DNA of 64,000 nucleotides from Halocafeteria seosinensis (taxonomy: Eukaryota > Sar > Bigyra > Bicosoecida): assembly GCA_001687465.1 (NCBI GenBank), contig LVLI01000294.1, positions 1 through 64,000 of the forward strand, in the 5' to 3' direction. The notes beneath the pieces are model-generated. The model saw nothing but the letters and a program-made list of their open reading frames with translations, had not been told where the DNA came from and made no database searches. Both the position numbers and the translations under genes were made by a program. Below are positions 10,647-20,570 of the stretch, in pieces (position 1 is the stretch's first letter; every line of letters starts with the position of its first letter).

Positions 10647-12543
10647 TCATGCACGTTTGCTGGAATGCATATATTCCAAGCACTGATGGAAGACTAAACG
10701 CCCGTTGTCCATAACTTGCCTACGCCAGGGTTCCGAAGGTGGGTAGAAAACACGTCGCACCTCCTGTCGCTCATTGGACTCTAGTGGAAGGTTCCTGTCC
10801 TCTTTGAGTGCAGCGTGCTCAGCTCGGAGTGCTCCAAAAACCTCTACACCTGGATAAGTACCAAACTCCTGGACAAAGCCCAAGGCTTCGCATCGACTTG
10901 TCGATTTAGTTGAACGAGGAGACCGACCTGGGGAGCTGCTTCTCCGCTTGCTGCTGGGGCTCTTGGAACGAGAGCTCGTCGAGCCATGGTGCATTCCGTT
11001 ACTTGTCACCTTAGTTTCTGCCAGTGCTCTAGTTGCTCCGGTAAAGGAGCCGTGAGTCACGTACGCAATGGATTGTGTACTCACACCGTCATCTCCTGCT
11101 TCGCCAATATCATCCTGGACTTTCCATTTCGTAGGATCGTTGATCTCCTTGGTTTCATCCTCGCAGCCTAAATGTACGAAAATGAATTGAGAATCAGAGT
11201 TAGAAACAGAACATGCCTTGCAAGCTACTAACCTAGGATCTTTCGCAACGTGGGTCCGCCGCTTTCGCAAAGAATGGTATCCCTTCCCCACGGTCCGAGT
11301 CCTGTAACACTAGGTCAAAATTGAGACTAAAAATTTTGATAAGAGAGAAAGGGAAGGGTCTTTACCTGTATGTACATCGACGTGAATAAACTGTTCCACT
11401 GTGTTGATACCATGCTCGACAAGAGTATTCAAGATCTGCTTCGGCTCCTCTTCTACGGTATAGCCGCCAAAGTAAATCGCTGCTCCGAACAATGTATTGT
11501 AAATGATCGAAAAACGCTCTGAATAAGGATATCGGCCGCGCGTTTAACATACAGTGGTGATCGAAATATTGCCCTCCAGCAGCAGCTTGCTTAACGCGAT
11601 GATATCCGTAGCATAAAATCATTAACGCAGCTTTTAGCATGTAACAGTCACAGATTCCTCTTCTCCCACTCGGATTCATCAAACTGCATTCGTAAGTAAA
11701 CGTCAAATTTCTCTGCCCCTTGCCATCGTTGGGCCCACGGTACTCACGGTGAAAGTTTTACGTAGTCCTCCGGGGGATTGGTTGAGAGCTGCGCAAAGAA
11801 TTTTTCGTCCGACTGTACCGTGCCAGGAATAAATATACAATTTCTGTTTAAATCCACATTATTGAATGTCCATCTTCGGTACCTGCAACCAAAAGCGATA
11901 TTGTCCCCAAATGATGGGCCATATCGTGTGGAGGCGCAACCTACCAGGCCATCCCGTAGGGATTTACGGCATGGATTAATATCAACACGGTATCCTCATC
12001 TAGATACGGTTCAACCTCGGACTCGTAGTTCGAAAGCAACCACTGCATGCGCAACGTATTATCTTACAAGGTAGAAATGTGTGCGGAGACAGCCTCCTAA
12101 CCTACCACCTGGATTGCCGATCCTGCATAACCCTCTACTCCGTGCGTACCCGAAGTATGCACTAGCATCTTCTTTGGTCTGAGAGTGCTGTGGCCACCTT
12201 TCCTTGGCTTTCTCAAAATGGCATAGTCTTGACTCAGCTCTTCTCCCATTGGACCCCTGAGTATGGCAGATAACGCCGAAGTTCCGCAATCAGGTTTCAT
12301 CACCTTATTCTGGTGCACTCACCTCAAACCTTTCAGCATGTAACGCCTATGTTCGACGACGTTTTTAGGTAGCTTATCTAAGCAGCGACAGAATTTGTCA
12401 CGTGCTTCCTTATACGAGTCCGAAAAGCAAGACTCCCATGCGCCATTGCTGCTCATGATAACCCAATATTGCCGATTAAGCACTACGTATTTCCGCGTAC
12501 CGAAAGAGCGCGCTACTACTCCGATAGGACCAACCTTAAGCAT
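10647..12543 (-). CDS. DUF2817 M14-like zinc metallopeptidase
   Basis: Eight exons: 12543-12323, 12256-12109, 12042-11945, 11882-11748, 11683-11553, 11479-11366, 11301-11233 and 11167-10647; 478 residues with all phases joining. Family motifs: SYKEARDKF; HTSGTHGVEGYAGSAIQ with zinc ligands His112 and Glu115; HAVNPYGMAW; NNVDLNRN; GGQYFDHHSIYFGGY; HVDVHTGLGPWG; QEFGTYPGVEVFGALRAEH. This is the DUF2817 branch of the carboxypeptidase M14 fold; its substrate is unknown. A basic Ser-rich insert (SPSSKRRSSSPGRSPRS) interrupts the C-terminal part. The extreme N-terminus (VARSFGTRK) may be a targeting signal. An alternative start is the MSSNG Met about 29 residues in. Confidence 0.85.
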
Positions 12544-12740
12544 TGAAGGGCCGGAAGAGACGAGTGACAAAGTATGGAATGCGTATGTAGTAAAACAATG
12601 TCAACGTATCTTCAGATCGAGCTTCACAAACACCTTTTGCTTCACGGGCTTAATAGCTAGCTGTATACACAGCAGGATCGCGTGAGTTGGTATTGAGGGT
12701 TTCAGTCACTTTAATATGCCATCCACAGACTGGTGCTGAA

Positions 12741-13937
12741 ATGCCTGGTCTCTACCGAGGCCAGATAGTGTCTGAGACGGAGCGACCGGAAGACCGTGGA
12801 GGAGCTGGGATACCTCCTAGAGGATCACGACTGGCACTCTTGTCCACTGACAAAGCACTTGCGGCAATAGGATGTCGGATTTACGCAATCGAATTTTCCA
12901 TTCCGGAAAGTGGGGAAGCGAAGGAATCTTCGGCTGAAAATGAACCAGTACAAGGATTTGCCAAACCGGAGCCGTTCGAGACGTTCCAGAGCCATTTCAC
13001 ACAACTGTCCATGGATACGGACATTGATTCACTGTCCGCAACTTGGAGTGGGAGCGCAGACGGGAGTGAACGTTCTAAATTACATGTGGTGGCTACATGC
13101 CCCAATGGAAATATATTGTACGCAGAAGGGTACTTTGGGGACGTGTCTTCTTGGAAGAGGTGGCATACCAAGCATCCAGGAGCGTGGGAAGAGGGCCTTA
13201 TGAATTCCGCCATTATACCATCAGATTGTGGCTGGTTTATCACAACTCATCTTTTTAGTGGGAAAGCGTGTGTTTGGAGAAGAGGAAAGTGTATTCAAGA
13301 GCTGCTAGTGAACAATTACCCCCTGTCCCTGGCGGTGTCTTCCCACACTGCGGGTTGGAGTATAGTGATCACAGAGCACGAGTCCGTTTCGATATGGCAA
13401 TTGAATTCAGACAAAGAGAAGTTCTTCTTGATAAAGAGAGCAAATTACATGGAGAAGACAACACTTAAGGGAGGAATGCTCCATGCTGTGGGAGCTGGAC
13501 CTACAGCCTTCGCAATCGGTGGTGAAGACACAACTATCCAGTTGAGGGATATATTTCAACCAGATAATCTTCAAAAAAGATGGCAAACTGGAGCGAAGTA
13601 TGAAATCTCTCATCTGCGTGTTCCCTTGACCACTGAGTGCTGTTTTGCGTGTGGAACTGATAATGAGGTGTTGGCGGGCACGTGGACTGCACAAAAGCAA
13701 GGGAAGCAAGTGTCTGATGGCGATCAAGATAATGGTCAGAAAACGGGAGGCGAAGCTGGTGGTGTTCCTTTGTCAGGACCTCTCATAACACTCCGTAAGA
13801 ATACTATGGTCCTCTTTAGGGGGGACTCAAAATGGATAGGATTCGAGTTGCTGGAGAATCGTGCTTCTATCCATCTTGGCGGCCTAACTGAACGAGGGAG
13901 TATCTACATATTGTCGAATGCACAAGACATTGCTTGA
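12741..13937 (+). CDS. Beta-propeller (WD40-like) protein of unknown function
   Basis: Single exon, 398 residues from ATG 12741; the frame continues upstream only without an ATG. Repeats of the type hxxxGxDxxhxhxxx are visible: LALLSTDKALAAIGCRIYAIE, FITTHLFSGKACVWRRGK, VVITEHESVSIWQL, AFAIGGEDTTIQLRDI and ACGTDNEVLAGTW. A C-terminal block contains FRGDSKWIGFELLENR. This suggests a degenerate propeller. I do not recognise a named family. It is divergent from the DUF2817 gene (197 bp apart) and ends 7 bp from the stop of the next minus-strand gene. Confidence 0.75.
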   Translation: MPGLYRGQIVSETERPEDRGGAGIPPRGSRLALLSTDKALAAIGCRIYAIEFSIPESGEAKESSAENEPVQGFAKPEPFETFQSHFTQLSMDTDIDSLSATWSGSADGSERSKLHVVATCPNGNILYAEGYFGDVSSWKRWHTKHPGAWEEGLMNSAIIPSDCGWFITTHLFSGKACVWRRGKCIQELLVNNYPLSLAVSSHTAGWSIVITEHESVSIWQLNSDKEKFFLIKRANYMEKTTLKGGMLHAVGAGPTAFAIGGEDTTIQLRDIFQPDNLQKRWQTGAKYEISHLRVPLTTECCFACGTDNEVLAGTWTAQKQGKQVSDGDQDNGQKTGGEAGGVPLSGPLITLRKNTMVLFRGDSKWIGFELLENRASIHLGGLTERGSIYILSNAQDIA

Positions 13938-13944
13938 AGGTGTG

Positions 13945-15249
13945 TTATTCTTTGGGTGCGCTTCCTCTCCTGTCACTGCCAATAGGTTTATCGCTGGTAG
14001 AGCGCCTGTGCGCGGTGTGCCGGGTTCTTTCCTCCCATGTATTGCGTGCCTCTTTTGGGTTGAGCGATGTGGTTTCGACACCAGCAGGTTGGCCTCCACG
14101 CTTGCTTTTATAAAATATTTGTCTCTCATGACCATATTCGGCCGAGTCTTCAGGGTACTGGTATCCTTTTGCCCTTTCTCTCCAAGAAGCCGAGCCGCGT
14201 CTGTTGCTTCTGCCATTTGCTTCTAGGACAGCAGCACTCTTTGCATTCTTGTTGAATATTTTACGGGTTCGCTCGAACTTTTTGTGCGCCTCCTCCTCCG
14301 TCTCGCTATGCTCGTCTTTTACATCATCTCGCTCTTCGATGACAACTGCACCCACATCGGCATCAAATTGATCTTCGGAGCGATTTCCCCCCTCTTGCTT
14401 GCCAACGGACGTATCTTTTTCATGGAACGTCTCTGCTTTATCGACAGTGTTTGAGTGTTCCTCAAGAGACTGCTCGCTCTTTTGGTTGCCATGATCCACA
14501 GTTGGCTCGGGCGCATGTTGAGATACTGCGCAGCTGGTGGTTTTGTCGTTATCTAAGCGCTCATTAGTGCCTTGGATGCCTTCCTCCTCAGCATGCAGTT
14601 CTTCTTGCTGTGTGGGTCTACTGCCGTCTGGACGCTCTGTAACTGCCAGCCCCCCACTTTTCGTCTCCATACCAGCATTCTGGTCAGTATCTCCTTCTCG
14701 GAGTGTTTCGCTCTTCTTCGCTGTCGCAGAATCTCCAGAGCTTTGATCAATGCACTCATTAGATTCATCAAATTCAGTAGTGTTCTCGCGTACCGCGTCA
14801 TCCTCTGGTTGCTTCCCGGTGTCTTCGGCATCATTGGACGAGTGACGCTGCCCTTCGTCCACGTTACTATGTGCTTCTTCCGCAACTTCCGCGGTATGAG
14901 TTTCCGGATAATTACCTTCCTTGATGCCGTGAAAACCAAAATCACCCGGGTCCTCACGGGAGCCAAAGTTGTTTCGGGACTCCCCGTCCTCCGTTACACG
15001 TTGGTCATCTTGCTCAGAAGAGGCTCTGACAGGACTGCTGCTCTGAGGATCTCCTTCTGGTTCTTCCACTGCGGCGGTCGAAGCGGCCACGTCTTGGGAA
15101 TTAGTATGCGTGTGCTCTGTTTCTGGGGCAGTATCTCCGAGTGGAAGGGTTTCTTTGCTTCGAGAACGCGTAGTCTTTGCCGGAGGCTGCTTGACCTGCG
15201 TGGTGGGCTGCTCCGTGTTACTTGCAGCTTTTGAAGAACGACACCCCAT
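13945..15249 (-). CDS. Acidic disordered protein with an N-terminal acylation (MGC) motif
   Basis: 434 residues, no intron. It starts MGCRSSKAAS, a textbook SH4-type site: Gly2 for N-myristoylation, Cys3 for palmitoylation, Ser at position 6. The body is Glu/Asp/Ser/Thr-rich with no folded domain visible. The last ~90 residues become basic and carry RRGSAS, HRRSTS and DRRGSAP, each fitting an R-R-x-S basophilic (PKA/PKG-like) kinase site. Predicted to sit on the inner face of the plasma or an endomembrane and to respond to phosphorylation (inference). It is tail-to-tail with the propeller gene. Confidence 0.7.
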   Translation of the reverse strand: MGCRSSKAASNTEQPTTQVKQPPAKTTRSRSKETLPLGDTAPETEHTHTNSQDVAASTAAVEEPEGDPQSSSPVRASSEQDDQRVTEDGESRNNFGSREDPGDFGFHGIKEGNYPETHTAEVAEEAHSNVDEGQRHSSNDAEDTGKQPEDDAVRENTTEFDESNECIDQSSGDSATAKKSETLREGDTDQNAGMETKSGGLAVTERPDGSRPTQQEELHAEEEGIQGTNERLDNDKTTSCAVSQHAPEPTVDHGNQKSEQSLEEHSNTVDKAETFHEKDTSVGKQEGGNRSEDQFDADVGAVVIEERDDVKDEHSETEEEAHKKFERTRKIFNKNAKSAAVLEANGRSNRRGSASWRERAKGYQYPEDSAEYGHERQIFYKSKRGGQPAGVETTSLNPKEARNTWEERTRHTAHRRSTSDKPIGSDRRGSAPKE

Positions 15250-15795
15250 TTTCCTGAATCATATAATAGACCAATCTAGCTCTACCTACAATGGCGCTCC
15301 CGTTCCCGAAAGTACACCGTGGATTTCCTACACTTCTTCGATCTGTCAACCAACTAAAAATGCGATGAAACGAGTAACTTCTCAGCCACAAGATTTAGCC
15401 CGTTTGATAGACAATCAAGTCCGAAACTACCCCCATAACTCATGAGTGTCCTCCAGCGGGACTACTCACTGGGAGTCCCCAGGACACGTATTAAGTCCCT
15501 CACATTGAACTGGGTATCTTCCTTGTTGAGGTTGAAGTACACAACTTCAACCAACAAAGCTCATGCTTGCCTCCATAGACAGGTTAATGTTAAAGGGATA
15601 GTGTGTTGATAAGAGACACTCTCAGAATGATGCAATCCTTATAGCTGAGAGAACGAGATTGTCTGTCTTGGAGGTGAGGGACAAAGAATTTGCCAAACGA
15701 TGCAGCCTCGGTCGAGATGTCATTTCCAAGAGCCTTTATATGCTCCTTTAGAAGTACGTGATCCCAGCAAAATGCTAGTGTGAGAGGATGAGTAG
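15250..15795. other. Intergenic, 545 bp
   Basis: A bidirectional spacer between two divergent genes. A 25-codon ATG frame at 15291 (MALPFPKVHRGF...) ends in a stop and has no usable donor, so I do not call it. No repeat was seen. Confidence 0.4.
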
Positions 15796-16173
15796 ATGCG
15801 TTTTTATGCTCCGTTCATTCAGTACGCCACGCTACGACGTGGGTTTGGGGAAGAAGGGAAAACACAAGAGGTACCGACCATGCCCACGGAGAAAAATTTT
15901 GTTCAGCGGGCACCGGTAAGGCTAGCATAAGCGGTCAGCATGATGCTGATTCGTACACTTTGTCACGTTGCGCTCAACGTCAACTGGTCGTCTTCTTGCA
16001 GCCGTTGGATCATGATTTCAATAAAGACCGTGAGGTAGGTTACCCATAGAAGTTCGAATCACTACCGATTCGGAATTGTACATCTTCCATTGCAGCTAGT
16101 ATCTGAACTTACGGATAAGCTAGAGGGAATGAAGCAAAAGGAAGAGGAGTTGCGAAAATACAGTGGCGAGTAA
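15796..16173 (+). CDS. Small coiled-coil protein, 76 residues, three exons
   Basis: Exons 15796-15915, 16002-16034 and 16096-16173, with both introns in phase 0 and consensus GTAAGG/GTAGGT donors and TTGCAG acceptors. The frame stays open across all three. The N-terminus (MRFYAPFIQYATLRRGF) could be a mitochondrial signal. A second in-frame Met at 15880 would give a 48-residue form. The last exon is a charged helix (LTDKLEGMKQKEEELRKY), probably a short coiled coil. No family was recognised. The evidence rests on the gene structure and the heptad-like end. Confidence 0.5.
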
Positions 16174-16376
16174 ATCGACCAAATGGTATTGATGAACCGG
16201 TTTATGAATACCATGGTACTCGTTTTTGGATGTAGATTCAAGGCTAGAAGTATGAGAGGGTAGGAGGTGCAGTAGAAACAGTGTTTAAGAGTTATTTTGA
16301 CCCTAGCCATCATTATGTCCATTGTATAGAAACGACACAAGAAGACGGCAACTTGCCGCGTCATAGCCAGAAGATA

Positions 16377-19300
16377 CTACAGCTGCGTCGTGACCATTTC
16401 CTCCACATTCGCCGAACCTGTGAGGACACAAGGAGGCAACTCCTTTGTAAGAACTTCCAGATCGTAAGCATAAGCAACGTCAAGAGATATGTCCATCTGT
16501 GACCCTCTACCGAGCGCTACTGAAACTGTTTCTTGAGGCTCCTTATACTTCTCCTCCTCTGGAGGAGTGAATTCTGGTGGAACAGGGAGCGGTAGGAAAA
16601 CGAGACAACTGTTTTCAGTGTTGTGTCGGATAACCTCATTAATGACGACAGGATTATGGGCCACATCAATGACATCATTTTTCGGAGCCGTTGCATTGTG
16701 TCCTTCCAGTATTTGCAGAGTGGGCACGCGACGGGATCCATACAAGCTGATGACTCTTAAGTCAGTACTGAACCTAAATGCATCTAACATCTCTAGAATC
16801 CTTTGCCTCTCTGCCTCCTCTTCCTCTGGCCACTTGACAATACTGACTACTCGCAGTGACGTATTTTTGCTCCAGATATCAGTGTTATGCAAGCTGTGAG
16901 CTAACTGCAGAGCCAGAGAAGCCGATCCTGACGATCCAAGATCCACTCCGTACGGAAGCCAAACATCGACCTTCATTGTTCTCAATTCTGATCGCACGGC
17001 TGCCTTGGAAGCTGCCTTGCGGAACGAAACGATAAGTTCTTTGTCCAGCGACTCAAAATTTCTAGTGAGGAGTAGGTTACGTCTTAAGTATAGTACGTCT
17101 TTCGCTATGTTCATGAATTCCTTAACGTTGTGCAGTGGTAATGCGATCGGTTCGGCTTGCCGCATCTGCTGGGTGGACTCAGTTTCGGCATCCTCATTAT
17201 TCGCCTTCCGTTTGTCGCTTGAGTTCGAAACTGTGGATTCATCGTCGATTCTATTATCCCTTGTATAGCCGTGCAGCTGAGCAATTGATGCGGCCACATT
17301 TTCTGCCCGATGAGAACGATCTTTAAAATCACCTCCATGGCTAGTTGCGCTAACTGGGAACGACTTGACGCTTGTTGCTCGAGCCGTCTCTCCGAGAGTT
17401 ACTGGACCACTTCGTTCCTTAGACAACGGACTCATGATTCTCTTTTCCGTAGAACTAGTTTTCTGGTCGGAGGTCGCGTTATTGGTCTCTAAAGATTCCC
17501 CAAGGCCCAAGTAACTGAACCTCAACGTGAACTCCATACCTGACCCTAACTTCATTCTGCCATTCTCCAAATACAGGCTCCCTCGTTCTGAGCCGTATTT
17601 TTCACATGCCTCGTAACTAGAGAGATTGGCCTCAAAATTCCCATCTGGTGTAAGAATACCTTCATCAGAGAGGCTGCGGAAAAGCTGAGTTGCCGAAAAC
17701 AGAGGCATACACACAGTATGAGGCTTCATTCCTCCAAGGCCAGAAGCTACAACTAAATTTTGATATGCAACCCGGGCCGAAGGCCCTATCCCTGTTTCGA
17801 TAAAGGCCTTTATATTGAATTTTGATACAAATTCAAGCCAAAGGTTCCGTAAACGTGGAAGCGACCGTGACACAGTTGCGATGTTTCCCACCATAATGCT
17901 GCCGACAATGTACAGACCACCCTTCTTGACATTGTTACAAAAGTCTAACAGAATCTTTGCATGCAAATTAGAGGGATCTTGCATGAACACCATTAAACTT
18001 GGTCTCCAGAACTTAGCATGTGCTTTCCTTTCATCTAGCCGCAGCAAATACTTCCGGACCTGGTGAAATATGAGAGCTTGAGCGACATCTCCCCATCCAG
18101 CAGCAGGGGAAGAATAACTGATATACAGCCACACCAAAATAAGAATAACGACGGATATCGAGGCAGTCACAGGTCCACTAATGAAAAGAATGACGGCACA
18201 ACAAAGAGCGCCTGCTAGAGCTGTATGCCACGAGAAATAACGGAACTTCGGTCTAAAGTTCGGAGCGCCAGCGATCCTCAAGGTGAAACAGGCTAGATTG
18301 GTGAACATGTAAACTAGCAGGAAGAACTGAGAAATCAAACTTGCTACTGCGTTTAAATTTCCCATAAAAATACATCCCTGAGCAATCACATATGAAATCA
18401 AAATGCCTAAGATTGGTTCATCTCCAGACTTCGTGCCATACTGGAACACACGAAGCACCGGAAACAGGTCGTCTCTAGCCAATGCTTGCAATATTCGTCC
18501 CGAAGAGACCAGGTTGCCTAACGCGGAACTAATGCACGAGGCTATTATGCCAATCGCGACAAGTAGCTTCTCCGGAGAAATGTCTTGCATTACATTCAAG
18601 TTATTGAGAAGAACGTGCCGCTTTACTGAAGCACCGATTGCAAATATGAGGGCTATGTAAGTACCGTAGGCAGTGAAGACAGCCATCAGTGTCCCTCTTC
18701 CAATGCTTTTGCCGGGGTCCTTCAAGTCTCCCGACATATTGGCACCAGCCATTACACCTGTGCGTTCCGACAGCGTAACAAGTTGAAACTCCACAGCAAA
18801 ATACAATATCACTAGTGGCATCAGAAAACGTACCAGTCATCGCTGGGAACACAACAATAAAGACTTTGAAAAAATCCATGTCTTTCCCACCTGTTGGCTG
18901 GTAGTCGACCCATAAGTTTTCTTTAAGAGTTTCCAGAGATAGCCCCGTATAGCCTGCAAAGAAACGGACATGTACGGGAGCGATGAAAAAGATCCCCGGC
19001 AGCCTAAACTCACCCTCCATTGCACCAGATCCGCGAACAAGAAACGAAAACAAACCAACGGCTATCGAAAACATTTGAATTAAAAAAACAATGATATTAA
19101 ACTTGCTAAAGTATGTTGCTCCGGTAAGCGAAACAAGTAGGCAAACAAATAGACTCAAGGAGGCCATGATGATTTGCGTCCATTTGCTCCCAACGCCTGG
19201 GATATTGCCAGTGAGTGAGAGTAGTTCTTCCCCAAAGGCAACCAAGTAAAATGTTACTCCAACGGTATTTGCGGCATAGAAGACGACTCTGCAGATTGCA

Positions 19301-19917
19301 ATCATAAAACCATGTAAGATAGAGCTCTCGAGGACTTGTCAGACTCAGCATACCCTACGGCCCCTCCAAACTCCGGTCCAAGAGTTCTCGAGATCATATA
19401 GTATGCTCCACCTCCTCGCACGGTTCCATTTGTACTAATTGCGGCAATTGACAAGCTCGTAAGAACAACGGTCAAAGTCGCCAAAGAGTATGTAAGCATG
19501 GCTCCGATGATTCCAGCTTGGCCGACGCTCCATCCGAGGCGAAGAAACAGGATAGCCCCAATGATTCCCAGCATACAAGGGACATACACACCGGGAAATA
19601 GGCCTGCATCCACATCCACACAAAACTGTCGTGCCGGTGCATCTCAGACACACCAACGAGACTACTGCCATACCGAGGTCATTTTTGGCGATCGGTTCTC
19701 CGGAGGTTTGCTCTGTATTCTTTTCCTCATCCTGCTCATCCCCATCGATCAACTGGGAAAATTTCGCCGAAACGTTCTCAGAATCACCATCATGATAAAT
19801 GTCTTCCTCAGGGAGGAAGGGCCCTTTATTCAGAGATGAATGCTGCTGAGACTCCGTTCCGCCGTTGAGGAGGGGGAGGTTCACGCTGGAGGAATCGTTC
19901 TTCTGGTATCCATCCAT
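16377..19917 (-). CDS. Cation-chloride cotransporter (SLC12 / CCC family)
   Basis: Exons 19917-19674, 19603-19354, 19288-18834 and 18757-16377; 1,109 residues. The soluble acidic N-terminus (~80 residues) is followed by GLFPGVYVPCMLGIIGAILFLRLGW (TM1 of CCCs, preceded by the usual G-x-x-x-G-V-Y), then RGGGAYYMISRTLGPEFGGAVG, GVMAGANMSGDLKDPGKSI and SSALGNLVSSGRILQALARD, all CCC signatures of the 12-TM core. The C-terminal half is the large cytosolic domain ending LTGSANVEEMVTTQL. It moves Cl- with K+ and/or Na+ electroneutrally; I cannot decide KCC versus NKCC from the sequence. It is divergent from SPT16. A WNK kinase gene lies 11 kb away. Confidence 0.93.
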
Positions 19918-20570
19918 ATTAGCTAACCCATCTATGTGTTTCAGTAACTACTGAAAATATGACAAGGGCCATATCAAAGATGTATGTGACTCTATGAAGT
20001 AGCAACTAGGTTTTGTTGAAGTTACGCCACACGTAGCTTACGGGAAGTAGGAACATGTTACTAAGAGCAGCGTGTTCTACGAACACTTAAATGAAGTTCC
20101 CGTACAACGATAATTAACGTATTTTTCGAACCAGGTGGGTAGGAGCTGTTAGTTCGAGCAATAGAGGAGCGTGCTACAAGCCTTTGCATTCGGCCACCCA
20201 CGAGCATCCAGCAAGTAAGTAGCATTCCTCGATTGCTGCGTTTTCCGCACCCATTTGAAATAAGGGGCAAAACCCAAGGGCAGAAAGGGAAAGGAGAAAT
20301 TCTCATGGCAGGAAGTCCTTGTTTGAGAGGATTGTTTCCATTGGGGGAGCTTGTAAAACAAGACAACAAAAGAGACTATATCCACCTTGTTGGAGTCTGC
20401 GCTTGTTCGATCTCTTCCAAAGGTGTATTATCGGGGTGATTTTGACATTTGAATTTGGGGTCCTCAGCCTTCTTTTTTGCCTTTTCCATCGCCATTTAGA
20501 CCATTGCAACGAATTTTTTTACCGTATTTGCATTTCATTCTGGCCTAGACTACGCTAGCAAAGTGAGAAA
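19918..20570. other. Intergenic, 650 bp
   Basis: Shared divergent promoter region of the CCC and SPT16 genes. Short frames occur but lack conservation cues. No repeat was recognised. Confidence 0.5.

Noticed and set aside
14572-15234. 220-codon plus-strand frame with many hydrophobic residues
   Set aside because: Exact antisense of the acidic MGC protein. Hydrophobic content is the mirror of Glu/Asp codons.
16050-16075. GTTCGAATC, a tRNA T-loop-like word
   Set aside because: Falls in an intron of the small coiled-coil gene. No matching acceptor, D or anticodon stems were found.
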